Shown here: piece by piece, positions 9,123-17,556 of the stretch
How positions within the stretch are numbered: the stretch's first letter is position 1
Layout: each line of letters opens with the position of its first letter
Origin: Rhodospirillaceae bacterium
GTDB taxonomy: Bacteria > Pseudomonadota > Alphaproteobacteria > UBA8366 > GCA-2717185
Length of the DNA stretch: 27,766 nucleotides
Direction: 5' to 3'
NCBI GenBank assembly: GCA_002717185.1
Contig: PBDC01000002.1
Coordinates: 1-27,766 of the forward strand
The notes under the pieces: generated by a model
The model's input: only the letters and a program-made list of their open reading frames with translations
Told to the model about the DNA's origin: nothing
The model's database searches: none
Made by a program: the position numbers and the translations under genes

Positions 9123-10727
9123 ATGCAGACTCGGGGAAACTGGACGACGTTGCTGGGGGGCAGCCTGGTCGCGACGGCAATGGCCGGAATGGCCGCCTGC
9201 GCCGAGAGTGCCAAGTCGACAACGGCCGCGACTGATGAGGTCGCTCCGGCCACCTGCGCCGCGCTGGCCGCACTCGTCCTGCCGGACACGACCATCACAC
9301 TGGCCGAGGCGGTTCCCGCCGGCTCGTTCACGCCGCCGGGGGGCGACGCGATAGATCTCCCGACCTTCTGCCGCGTGGCCGTCACCAGCGAGCCGGCCGT
9401 CAACTTCGAGGTCTGGCTGCCAGAAGACTGGAACGGCAAGTTCCACGCCGCGGGCAACGGAGGCATGGCGGGCGTCATCAGCTACGGCGCGATGGCCGGC
9501 GCGCTCCGGCGCGGCTACGCGACAGCCAGCACCGACACCGGCCACGTGCGCGGCGACGGGGGCTTTGATGCGAACTGGGCCCTGAACCGGCCGGATCTGA
9601 TCGCGGACTTCGGTCATCGGTCGATGCATCTCACAGCCATGCACGGCAAGGCGATCACGGCCGCTCATTACGGCAGCGCGCCGGACTACTCGTATTACGT
9701 CGGGTGCTCAAAAGGTGGCCAGCAGGGCATGATGGAGGCCCAGCGCTATCCGGAAGATTTCGACGGTCTCGTGGTGGGCAACCCCGCCCACGACTGGACC
9801 ACGTTCTACGCCGCCGCCCACCTGTGGTACGCGCTGGCCACCCTGGACGACGAAGCCAGCTACATCCCCCCCGACAAGGTCGCGGTGCTGGGCGATGCGG
9901 TGACCAAAGCCTGTGACGCGATCGACGGGATCAAAGACGGCGTGCTCGACGACCCGCGCAAGTGCGACTTCGACCCCGGTGTGTTGACCTGTGAGGGGGG
10001 CGAGACCGAGGGATGCCTCACTGCCAAGCAGGTACAAGCGGTGCGAGACATCTGGCAGGGTCCACTTGATGCCGATGGTACGCCGATCTATCCGGGACTG
10101 GTTCCGGGGGGCGAAGCCGGTCCCGGCGGCTGGTCGAGCTGGGTCACCGGGCGGCAGGCGTACGCGGGGACCCACTTCCTGGCGGCCGAAGACTTCATGC
10201 GCAACATGGTCTTCGATGATCCGGTGTGGGACTTCCGGTCGTGGAACTACGAGCGGGATCTGCCGATTGCGCTGGCAAAGACCGGCGCCGCGCTCGATGC
10301 CAACAACCCCGACCTCAGCGGCCTGAGGGATCGCGGGGCGAAGCTCCTCATGTATCACGGCTGGAGCGACGCCGACATCTCCCCCCTCAGCAGCATCGAC
10401 TATTTCGAACGGGTGGTCACCGAGATGGGCGAGGGGGCTGACGACACCACCAAGCTGGCGAGCGTGCAAGACTTCTACCGGCTGTTCATGGTGCCGGGTA
10501 TGGGCCACTGTCGCGGCGGCCCCGGACCAGACAGTTTCGACGCGCTGTCTGCGCTCGAACGTTGGGTCGAACAGGACGAGGCGCCAGCCCAGATCATCGC
10601 CTCGAAGCTCCGCGACGGCGAGGTCGTGCAGAGTCGGCCGCTGTGCCCTTACCCACAAGTGGCCCGGTGGGACGGCAGCGGCGATACCGACAACGCGGCG
10701 AGCTTCTCCTGCGTGAACCCGGACTAG
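9123..10727 (+). CDS. Exported tannase/feruloyl esterase family hydrolase
   Basis: A 534-residue secreted or lipid-anchored esterase of the tannase/FaeB family (PF07519-like), which cleaves esters of gallic or hydroxycinnamic acids; other aryl-ester substrates occur in the family. The nucleophile is S196 in GCSKGGQQG. The family's CS-D-HC triad is visible as C195-S196, D416 in YHGWSDADISP, and H462-C463 in PGMGHCRGG, with C195 and C463 expected to form the disulfide that joins Ser and His. The N-terminus has a hydrophobic segment ending in GMAAC (C26), an imperfect lipobox. I chose ATG 9123; a TTG at 9087 is in frame but would put polar residues before the signal. Stands alone between oppositely oriented genes. 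Confidence 0.9.
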   Translation: MQTRGNWTTLLGGSLVATAMAGMAACAESAKSTTAATDEVAPATCAALAALVLPDTTITLAEAVPAGSFTPPGGDAIDLPTFCRVAVTSEPAVNFEVWLPEDWNGKFHAAGNGGMAGVISYGAMAGALRRGYATASTDTGHVRGDGGFDANWALNRPDLIADFGHRSMHLTAMHGKAITAAHYGSAPDYSYYVGCSKGGQQGMMEAQRYPEDFDGLVVGNPAHDWTTFYAAAHLWYALATLDDEASYIPPDKVAVLGDAVTKACDAIDGIKDGVLDDPRKCDFDPGVLTCEGGETEGCLTAKQVQAVRDIWQGPLDADGTPIYPGLVPGGEAGPGGWSSWVTGRQAYAGTHFLAAEDFMRNMVFDDPVWDFRSWNYERDLPIALAKTGAALDANNPDLSGLRDRGAKLLMYHGWSDADISPLSSIDYFERVVTEMGEGADDTTKLASVQDFYRLFMVPGMGHCRGGPGPDSFDALSALERWVEQDEAPAQIIASKLRDGEVVQSRPLCPYPQVARWDGSGDTDNAASFSCVNPD

Positions 10728-10750
10728 CCGCAGACTCCGCGCACCCCGGG

Positions 10751-12133
10751 TCAGGTTCCGGCGTACCGGCGTATGTAGGCAGCGCTGTCGAACTTCCGCC
10801 GTGTGCTGGAAAACGACATGAAACGCACCGCACCGAACACGGGGCGTGTCGGTCCCCATGCCCGATCGTGCTTGCCCCCCACCGCCCACGCGATGCTGGC
10901 ATAGCCGTTGGGGTCTCGGCCGTCGAGCTGGTAGCGGTCATTCAGCTCTACCGCTATGGCAAAGGCGTCTTCGGGCCGGGCCGTCCACTCCAAGATCTTC
11001 TTCGCCCAGTACATGCGGATGTAGCCGTGCATCCAACCGGTGTCCACGACCTGGCGCTGTGCGGCGTTCCAGAGCGGGTCATGCGTCTCGGCTTGCTCCA
11101 GTTGGCGGAGGGTGTAGATGACCGGACGCCGATCCAGGCGATGCTCGTCGAGCGTGCGCCTAGCCCAGGACTCGCATCCGTCGAGCCGGTCGTAGCAGTC
11201 GTTGTAACGGACAAAGTTAATGGCCAGCTCACGCCGCACGATCAGCTGCTCAAGAAACGCCGCCCGGTCCACCTCCGGCGCGTCACTCTGCTGGATCGCG
11301 ATTGCGAGCGCCCGTGGACCGAGATGGCCAAAGTGCAGATAGGCCGACAATCGACTGGTCCCGTCATGCTCCGGATGACTGCGCGCGGTGGCATAGCCCG
11401 AGAGCCCGGTCCGGACAAAACGGCGTAGCCGCCGACGAGCCTCTTTCGCCCCGCCGACGAGGCCGCCAACGCCACCCACGCGCCGATCGAGCGGGTAGTC
11501 GGTCGGCACCTCGCCCGTGGGTCGCTCACGCGCGAGTCCCCTCCCGGGGGACCACGGAATGTGCGCTCGCGGACTGGGGGGCCTCACGAGGTAGGTCGGT
11601 AGGAGTCGATGAATCCGAGGTCGGATCGTCCGGGCCGCATACTGCTCCCGCTCCAGGCAGACCGACGGCACGACGACCTCGGTGTCGACGGTCCAGAACG
11701 GTACCCGCACCCGTTCAGCGACCTTGGCGCGCCAGGCCTCCGTCTCGCGGAGTGGGTTCTCATCTCCAACCAGCAGTGCCGGTCTGACCTCGTCCAGCAA
11801 CAGCTCCAGGCGATGGCGAGGATACAGGCGGAACACCAGTCCGACACCCCGGCGGCCAAGAGCAGATTCCAGCTCTTCGAAACCCTCGAACAGAAAGCGG
11901 TAGTGCCTGAGGTTGCCGTTCGGGTAGTTCGGCACTGGCGCCAGGAACACGACCACCGGTCGTCGCAACAGGTTGCCCGCCCGGATGGCCACGTCGAGCG
12001 CGCGATTATCCTGCGCCCGCTGCGCGCGCTGCATCCAGTAGACAACACCACGCCCTTCCGGATCCGGGGCACCGCGGCGGCGCACCCTGACCTCGGGGAG
12101 GACCGACAAGTCGTCGAGTGTGTTCACCGGCAC
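10751..12133 (-). CDS. phr: Class II CPD photolyase (deoxyribodipyrimidine photo-lyase)
   Basis: A 460-residue light-driven flavoenzyme that splits UV-induced cyclobutane pyrimidine dimers. Class II features: an N-terminal antenna domain with VVYWMQRAQRAQDNRAL (about 30-46), the FAD-domain helix FLEQLIVRRELAINFVRYN near 290, WMHGYIRMYWAKKILEW, and the C-terminal signature LNDRYQLDGRDPNGYASIAW followed by GGKHDRAWG. These match class II rather than class I enzymes. The start is GTG 12133 (a second in-frame GTG lies 6 nt later). GGGGA about 4-10 nt upstream serves either. The gene faces away from a decayed SDR-DUF2867 gene and lies one gene from an alternative sigma factor, which may form a light/stress island. 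Convergent with the tannase gene, 23 bp between stops. Confidence 0.93.
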   Translation of the reverse strand: MPVNTLDDLSVLPEVRVRRRGAPDPEGRGVVYWMQRAQRAQDNRALDVAIRAGNLLRRPVVVFLAPVPNYPNGNLRHYRFLFEGFEELESALGRRGVGLVFRLYPRHRLELLLDEVRPALLVGDENPLRETEAWRAKVAERVRVPFWTVDTEVVVPSVCLEREQYAARTIRPRIHRLLPTYLVRPPSPRAHIPWSPGRGLARERPTGEVPTDYPLDRRVGGVGGLVGGAKEARRRLRRFVRTGLSGYATARSHPEHDGTSRLSAYLHFGHLGPRALAIAIQQSDAPEVDRAAFLEQLIVRRELAINFVRYNDCYDRLDGCESWARRTLDEHRLDRRPVIYTLRQLEQAETHDPLWNAAQRQVVDTGWMHGYIRMYWAKKILEWTARPEDAFAIAVELNDRYQLDGRDPNGYASIAWAVGGKHDRAWGPTRPVFGAVRFMSFSSTRRKFDSAAYIRRYAGT

Positions 12134-12172
12134 AATTCCCCAAAGAAAGAAAACGAATTATGTTGCTCAGAC

Positions 12173-12797
12173 ATGTTCGATCAACGCCCTCTCGTCCTTC
12201 TCACCGGCGCCAGCGGCTACATCGGACGCCATCTCGTCAGGTCGGGCGATGCCGACGTGGGCCGGAGTCCAGCTTGGCACCCGGTTGGTCGACAGCCGCG
12301 CGGTCGAGGTCGACGCGTCGCCGACCGACGCGTTCAGGCCGATCCGCCAGATCGGGGGAGTACGTGGGTGGTATCACCTGGATGCCCTCTGGACGATCCG
12401 GGGCTGGATCGACCTAGTGCTCGGCGGGGTGGGGATGCGACGCGGGCGGCGCGATCCAGAGTCGCTGCAAGTGGGACACACCCTCGACTGCTGGCGGGTC
12501 GAAGCATTTTAGCCAGATCGCCGCCTCCGCCTAGTCGCCGAGATGAAGCTCCCGGGACGGGCGTGGCTGGAGTTTGAGGTACAGGAATCAGGGCCCGGCC
12601 GGAGCCTCGTGCGACAGACGGCTATGTTCGACCCGTTGGGTCTCGCCAGCCTCGCCTACTGGCACGGCATCTATCCGCTACACGTGCGGATTTTCGCCGG
12701 CATCCTGCGCGCCCTGGCCCGCCAGGGCGAGATGAGGGCGAGCCGGCGTCAGGCGGTTCTCCACCAGTCGGAGAGCACGTCGGCTTGCATCGACTGA
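12173..12797 (+). pseudogene. Decayed SDR-DUF2867 fusion gene (NAD-epimerase head, DUF2867 tail)
   Basis: From ATG 12173 the text reads MFDQRPLVLLTGASGYIGRHLV, a Rossmann nucleotide-binding start. After about 12240 that frame loses sense, and a second frame picks up QLGTRLVDSRAVEVDASPTD and then GGVGMRRGRRDP, typical of the DUF2867 domain that ends these proteins. The second frame is broken by TAG at 12510-12512, where the family has Glu in the FEP context, and continues as AEMKLPGRAWLEFEV to 12797. Whole family members are roughly 450-500 residues; about 208 codons remain. So there is a large internal deletion with a frame change plus a nonsense mutation. The last part overlaps the 3' end of the sigma gene. 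Such genes often sit near photolyase genes, which fits this place. Confidence 0.8.
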
Positions 12798-13642
12798 CGA
12801 AGCTTCTCCAGCGCGCGCACCTGGATACCTCGCACTCCCTCTTTGGTGAGTGACAGGCGGGCACCAATCTCCGCCAGGCTGCGGTAGGCGCCACCGTCGA
12901 GCCCGAAGCGCCACACGAGAACCTGCGCTTCGCGAGGCGCCAGAACAGAGAGGACACGACGGGTGTCGCGTCGCAGACCTGCGGCCACCAGTTGCTCGTC
13001 CGGCGGCGGCGTTTTGTCGTCGCGCACCTGAACCGCCGGCCCCCAGTCGCCGGTCTCGCTCGAATCGAGTGGCCCAACCTCCGGCACCGCATTGACGATC
13101 CGCTCCATGACGTCGGTGGTCACGCCCAGTTGGCGCGCCACCTCCTCGTCAGAGGGCGGGCGCCCGAGCTCTCGTTCGAGGTGTCGACGCGCTCGCTGCG
13201 CCTGGCGCCTTTGGTGGACCCGATGGCTCGAGATCCGGATGATGGGCGCCTTGTCAATGAGTGCCCGGACGATCGACTGCCGGATCCACCACGCCGAGTA
13301 GGTCGAGAAACGTACCCCCCGATGCCGATCGAACCGCTCGACTGCCTTTAGTAGACCGACATTGCCTTCCTGGATGAGGTCGAGCAGCGAGAGTCCACGG
13401 TGTTGATAGCCTTTGGCCAGCATCACCACTAGCCGCAGGTTCGACTCCACCAGCTGCTGATTCGCCCGTTCGGCCGCACGCGTACGTTCCTCCGGGTCGA
13501 GACAGCGGTCGATCCCGTCAAGCATCGACCGTTCCTCGTCCTTGCTCAGGATCGGATGCTTCGATACGTCACGGAAGTAGACCTCGACCAAGTCATCGGT
13601 GCTCGATCCCGCCCTACGTGCCGTGCTGCCGTTCATCTCCAT
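12749..13642 (-). CDS. Alternative sigma-70 family RNA polymerase sigma factor (group 2/3, RpoS/SigB-like)
   Basis: A 297-residue sigma factor with regions 1.2 to 4 but no region 1.1, so not the housekeeping factor. Region 1.2 reads [21 protein letters not shown]. Region 2 reads [26 protein letters not shown] and [21 protein letters not shown], the core-binding and -10-melting parts. Region 3 has [18 protein letters not shown]. Region 4 has a helix-turn-helix around [23 protein letters not shown] chose ATG 13642 because GGGGA lies 7 nt before it. The frame also has ATG 13669, which would add nine residues and overlap the stop of the upstream dksA-like gene by 14 nt, but has no Shine-Dalgarno. 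The close join suggests coupled translation with dksA. Promoter targets are unknown. Confidence 0.9.
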   Translation of the reverse strand: MEMNGSTARRAGSSTDDLVEVYFRDVSKHPILSKDEERSMLDGIDRCLDPEERTRAAERANQQLVESNLRLVVMLAKGYQHRGLSLLDLIQEGNVGLLKAVERFDRHRGVRFSTYSAWWIRQSIVRALIDKAPIIRISSHRVHQRRQAQRARRHLERELGRPPSDEEVARQLGVTTDVMERIVNAVPEVGPLDSSETGDWGPAVQVRDDKTPPPDEQLVAAGLRRDTRRVLSVLAPREAQVLVWRFGLDGGAYRSLAEIGARLSLTKEGVRGIQVRALEKLRQSMQADVLSDWWRTA

Positions 13643-13655
13643 CCGTATTTCCCCA

Positions 13656-14051
13656 TCAGGCCGCGTCATCGAAGCGACTTTCGAATCCGTCTCTCATCGA
13701 GACCGGTCCGCGGACGATCCGAGCATTATCCAGACGCTCCTGCCGCTCCTGACAGCGAACGCACCGGGTCGCCCAGGGCGCGGCGGTCAGCCGGGCCTCG
13801 GCGACAGCAGCATCGCAGCTGTCACACCGGCCATAACGGCCGGTGCGGATCCGGTCCAGCGCCGCCTGGATCTGGCGCTTGCGTTGCCAGTCCACCTCGA
13901 TGGCCTGTGCTGCGACTGCGACGTGCTCACTCCAAACCCCTTCGTCGATCACATCGCTATGAGCGTTGGCACGCAGAGACTCCAACTGGCTTCTGAGATC
14001 CCTGGCCAGTGACCGCTTCAGTTCCCTACGAATACTCTGTAACTGTTGCAT
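13656..14051 (-). CDS. DksA/TraR-family zinc-finger transcription factor
   Basis: A 131-residue member of the DksA/TraR family, which bind in the secondary channel of RNA polymerase and alter promoter choice, in several cases together with ppGpp. Residues 1-70 form a helical, charged segment expected to be a coiled coil. A four-cysteine zinc finger follows: C76 and C79 (GRCDSC), C97 and C100 (RCVRC). The coiled-coil tip of E. coli DksA carries DxxDxA; here the nearest equivalent is unclear, so activity on initiation is uncertain. The start at ATG 14051 is firmly set by AAGGAGGT 8 nt upstream. It is the first gene of an operon with the sigma factor, so both products probably act on the same polymerase. 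Confidence 0.85.
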   Translation of the reverse strand: MQQLQSIRRELKRSLARDLRSQLESLRANAHSDVIDEGVWSEHVAVAAQAIEVDWQRKRQIQAALDRIRTGRYGRCDSCDAAVAEARLTAAPWATRCVRCQERQERLDNARIVRGPVSMRDGFESRFDDAA

Positions 14052-14059
14052 TCCTGACT

Positions 14060-14067
14060 ACCTCCTT
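14060..14067 (-). promoter_or_regulatory. Strong Shine-Dalgarno of the dksA-like gene
   Basis: AAGGAGGT on the minus strand, 8 nt before ATG 14051; the best ribosome-binding site in the window. It implies high translation of the dksA-like gene. Confidence 0.8.
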
Positions 14068-14086
14068 GCGTCCGTTCAACTGCCTG

Positions 14087-14148
14087 TATTTTATTATAAA
14101 GAAATACTATTTTATTAAAGGTGAAAGGAAAAACACAGATCGTTTTCC
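14087..14148 (-). promoter_or_regulatory. AT-rich promoter island upstream of dksA-sigma operon, with paired repeats and a hairpin
   Basis: A sharp AT-rich patch in GC-rich DNA. A perfect -10 element TATAAT lies at 14098-14093 on the minus strand, giving a leader of about 35 nt. The 10-mer TATTTTATTA (plus-strand reading) occurs twice, at 14087-14096 and 14108-14117, spaced 21 bp, about two helical turns. A hairpin at 14126-14149 (AGGAAAA...TTTTCCT on the minus strand, followed by a short T run) may end transcription from the RND gene. Confidence 0.5.
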
Positions 14149-14198
14149 TCCGGATGCACCGGGTTCAGTAGATCTAGACCGAGAAGAAAACGGAGCCG

Positions 14199-17100
14199 CT
14201 ACGACTCGGCGGGCGCCGGGGATCCGGTGGCCGGCAATGCCACCGACTCCGACCGACCGAGCACCATGACGTGAACGTCGTCGAGGATGAGATACGCGGT
14301 GGGAACCAGCACCAGCGTGATGAAGGTGGCGAACAGCACGCCGAACGCCAGCGAGACAGCCATAGGCACCAGAAACGCGGCGTGGAAGCTCTGGTTGAAC
14401 ATGAGCGGTGCCAACCCGGCGAAGGGGGTCAGCGAGGTCAACATGATCGGACGGAACCGGGCGACACCCGCCTCACGGACCGCACTGAGCAGACTGGCCT
14501 GGCGTTCCCGCTTCCGGTTGATGAAATCCACCATAACCAAGCTGTCGTTGACGACCACGCCGGTAAGCGCCACAAGGCCGAACATTGAGATCATCGTCAC
14601 GTTGAGTCCCATGACAATGTGCCCCCAGATGGCCCCCACCAACCCGAACGGGATGGCCGCCATCACGATGAGCGGTTGGATATAGGAACGGAGGGGGACG
14701 GCGAGCAAGGCGAAGATCAGCAGAACCGCGAGGCCAAACCCGCGACCCAGCCCGTCGATGGAGTCGGCCTGCTGGGCCTGAGCGCCCTCGAACGAAAACG
14801 TGATCCCTTGGAAGCCAGCCAGCACCTCGGGCAGAATGACCTGCTCCAGTTCTTCCGTGACCGCTCCAGACGTCGTAGTGGTGGGATCAATCGCCGCCGT
14901 CACGCTGACGGCGCGATTGCGGTCGACACGCCGGATGGAAGAGAAGCCACGACCGGTCTCGACCACCGCCACGTCGCGGAACGGCACCTCGGCTCCCTCC
15001 GGCGTACGAATGCGCATGTTGTCGAGGTCGCCGAGGGAACGTCGCTGCTCCTCAGGATAGCGGACCAGCACCCGGACGTCGTCGCGGCCACGCTGGATCC
15101 GCTGCGCCTCCTCACCGTAGAACGCCTGGCGGACCTGTCGACCGAGATCCTGCAGGGTCAGCCCGAGCGTCTCCGCGGACGGCCTGATGCCAAGCCGTAT
15201 CTCCTGCTTGCCGTCCCGGAAGGTATCGGTAATCTCGTACACCCCGGCCAGCCCGGCCAACCGGTCTTGCACGACGAACGCGGCATCTCGCAGCTGGTCC
15301 AAGTTCCCCCCCATGAGCTGGACATTGACGTCCTCGCCAGGGCTCATGATCGTGGCGCTGAACGTGGCATCAATCGCCTCAGGGATCGTGCCGGTGAGTT
15401 CTCTCCACCGGCGGCCGAGCGTCTCGCTGTCAAACATGCGTTCCTCGGAGGGAATCAGCTCGATCGTCACCTCGCCTACATTGGACCCGCTGGTCGATGT
15501 CCCACCCATCGGCCCGCCCGATTGCGACTGTCGTCCCATCGAGGAGAAGACATGGCGGAACACATCCTGCCCGGTCTCCTCGAACACCTCTTTCCGGAGA
15601 CGCGCCGCTCCGTTCTCGACTCTGGCTAGCGCATCCGAGGTCGCCGTCAGCGGTGCCCCCTGCGGCATCGTGACGTTGGCCGACATGAAGTCCGCTTCGA
15701 TCGACGGGAAGAAGATGAAAGTGGTGTAGCCGCTGGCCACCAACCCGGAGGTCAGAATCAGCATGGCGATGCCCACCGACGCAGTGAGATAGCGCCAGCG
15801 TAACCCGAACTCGAGGGCAGGCTTGTAGAGTCGTTGGGTCACCCACGCCAGCCCGCTGGCAAACAACCCTTGGAAGCGCCGCCAGGGCCCGCGCCCTTTC
15901 CGCCGCGACATGTGGGACAGGTGAGCCGGCAGGATCATGAGCGACTCAACCAGCGAAAAGAAGAGACACGGGATCACGATGAGCGGGATCACCATGAAAA
16001 CCTTGCCCAGCGGTCCGGGAACGAAGAGCATCGGCATGAACGCCGCCATTGTGGTGAGGACGGCGAAAATGATTGGCCGTGAGATCTCTCGGGCTCCCTC
16101 GATCGCCCCCTTCATTCCCTCTCCGTGACGCTGCTGGTGCGTGTGGATGTTCTCGCCCACGACAATGGCATCGTCCACGACGATGCCCAGCACTAGGATG
16201 AACGCGAACAGCGACATCACGTTGATGGATACATCGAACGCCGGCATCAGCCAGATCGCGCCAAGAAACGAGATGGGGATCCCGAGGCTGGTCCAGAACG
16301 CCAGCCGCAGATCCAGAAACAGGGCGAGCGCGACGAAGACGAGGACGAACCCGCCGAACCCATTGCGGAGCAGCAAGGACAGCCGGGCGTCCAGCGCCTC
16401 AGACTGGTCCTGCCACATCGTCAGCGTCAACCCGGCGGGCAACGTGCCCTCCGCACGTTCGACATACCGCTCGACCGCATCGGCAATCTCGAGCACCCGC
16501 TGATCGCCGGTTCGATAGACCGACACCAACACCGCAGGTGCCACATCGAAGCGGGCCGACTCGTCGGTCTCGGCAAACCCGTCGATTACCGTGGCCACGT
16601 CTTCCAACATCAGCCGGGTGCCATCCGGGCGGGTGAGGAGCACAAGATTCTCGTAGTCCTGACGCCCGTAGGCCTGACCGATGGTCCGCAGCAGAATCTC
16701 GCCGCTCTCCGCCCGGACCGCCCCCCCCGGAAGGTCGAGCGATGACCTGCGCACCGCATCAGCCACATCGTCGAACCGGAGCCCGTGTCGCCGCAGCGCA
16801 GTTTCCGACACCTCGATACTGATTTCGTAGGGCCGCGCGCCAACCACTTCCGCCTGCGTGATCTCGGGCAGCGCGGTGAGCTCGTCACGCACACGCTCGG
16901 CGACCCGTTTCAGGCTCAGTTCGTCGGTGTCGCCCGCCACCGCGATGTCGACGACCTGCTGGCGGGTGGTGAGCTCTCGGATAATCGGTTTCTCGGTCTC
17001 GGCGGGAAACGTCGTGATGGCGTCGACATTGCTCTTGATATCGTCGACGACCTTCCGGGTGTCAGCGCCGAGCTCCAGCTCGACCTGGACCGTCCCCATC

Positions 17101-17363
17101 CCTTCGGATGCCGTTGACGTGATCTCCTTGATCCCGTCGATCCCCTGGATCGCCTCTTCGATCCGCACCGAGACGGCCGACTCGACCTCCTCAGGGGCGG
17201 CCCCCAGATAAGGCACCTCGATCGTCACCAGGTCGAGGGCGAACTCGGGAAAGACCTCCTCTTTTACCGTCAAGGAGGCGACCGCGCCGCTGACGACCAA
17301 GAAGACCATCAGTAGATTGGCAGCGACAGGGTTCCGGGCAAACCAGTTGATGATGCCGTTCAT
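14199..17363 (-). CDS. RND-family efflux transporter permease (HAE-type, AcrB/MdtB-like)
   Basis: A 1054-residue inner-membrane proton-driven exporter, the normal RND length. The N-terminal helix (about 10-31), the pore-domain text YLGAAPEEVESAVSVRIEEAI, and the duplicated 12-helix layout are plain. Proton-relay aspartates D397-D398 lie in GIVVDDAIVVGEN, equivalent to AcrB D407-D408. At the site of AcrB Lys940 this protein has N939 (VVVNDSLVMVDFIN), as in other branches of the family. The start is ATG 17363 with only a weak GGA upstream. No membrane-fusion (adaptor) gene and no outer-membrane channel gene is next to it: the neighbours are a divergent peptidase and the dksA-sigma operon. Substrate cannot be told. 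Confidence 0.92.
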   Translation of the reverse strand: MNGIINWFARNPVAANLLMVFLVVSGAVASLTVKEEVFPEFALDLVTIEVPYLGAAPEEVESAVSVRIEEAIQGIDGIKEITSTASEGMGTVQVELELGADTRKVVDDIKSNVDAITTFPAETEKPIIRELTTRQQVVDIAVAGDTDELSLKRVAERVRDELTALPEITQAEVVGARPYEISIEVSETALRRHGLRFDDVADAVRRSSLDLPGGAVRAESGEILLRTIGQAYGRQDYENLVLLTRPDGTRLMLEDVATVIDGFAETDESARFDVAPAVLVSVYRTGDQRVLEIADAVERYVERAEGTLPAGLTLTMWQDQSEALDARLSLLLRNGFGGFVLVFVALALFLDLRLAFWTSLGIPISFLGAIWLMPAFDVSINVMSLFAFILVLGIVVDDAIVVGENIHTHQQRHGEGMKGAIEGAREISRPIIFAVLTTMAAFMPMLFVPGPLGKVFMVIPLIVIPCLFFSLVESLMILPAHLSHMSRRKGRGPWRRFQGLFASGLAWVTQRLYKPALEFGLRWRYLTASVGIAMLILTSGLVASGYTTFIFFPSIEADFMSANVTMPQGAPLTATSDALARVENGAARLRKEVFEETGQDVFRHVFSSMGRQSQSGGPMGGTSTSGSNVGEVTIELIPSEERMFDSETLGRRWRELTGTIPEAIDATFSATIMSPGEDVNVQLMGGNLDQLRDAAFVVQDRLAGLAGVYEITDTFRDGKQEIRLGIRPSAETLGLTLQDLGRQVRQAFYGEEAQRIQRGRDDVRVLVRYPEEQRRSLGDLDNMRIRTPEGAEVPFRDVAVVETGRGFSSIRRVDRNRAVSVTAAIDPTTTTSGAVTEELEQVILPEVLAGFQGITFSFEGAQAQQADSIDGLGRGFGLAVLLIFALLAVPLRSYIQPLIVMAAIPFGLVGAIWGHIVMGLNVTMISMFGLVALTGVVVNDSLVMVDFINRKRERQASLLSAVREAGVARFRPIMLTSLTPFAGLAPLMFNQSFHAAFLVPMAVSLAFGVLFATFITLVLVPTAYLILDDVHVMVLGRSESVALPATGSPAPAES

Positions 17364-17542
17364 GGTTCCGTCGATCTAATCACGACTCAGGAAGAAAATG
17401 TTTTTGCCCTTGAAGAAATTCGCTCGGCATTGACTCTGGAGAAAAACGGCGCCAGTGCGGATTGAGCGAGGGGCAATCCCGGCACTCCGGCCGCCTACCG
17501 GGATTAGACGACGATCGCCACTCATCAGTTTCGCGAACCTGC

Positions 17543-17548
17543 TATCGT
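17543..17548 (+). promoter_or_regulatory. Candidate -10 element of the HELTH-peptidase gene
   Basis: TATCGT lies 8 nt before ATG 17557, and no Shine-Dalgarno is present. Fits a leaderless transcript. The 193-bp gap back to the RND start holds no other convincing signal. Confidence 0.3.
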
Positions 17549-17556
17549 GTCCTGAC

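Noticed and set aside
8876..9478. A 200-residue N-terminal extension of the PLP enzyme
   Set aside because: The text is low-complexity, has no family match, and is antisense to the start of the tannase gene; the family start is at 8875.
9708..10889. A 393-codon open frame on the minus strand
   Set aside because: Antisense to the tannase gene, no domain text, runs into the photolyase 3' end.
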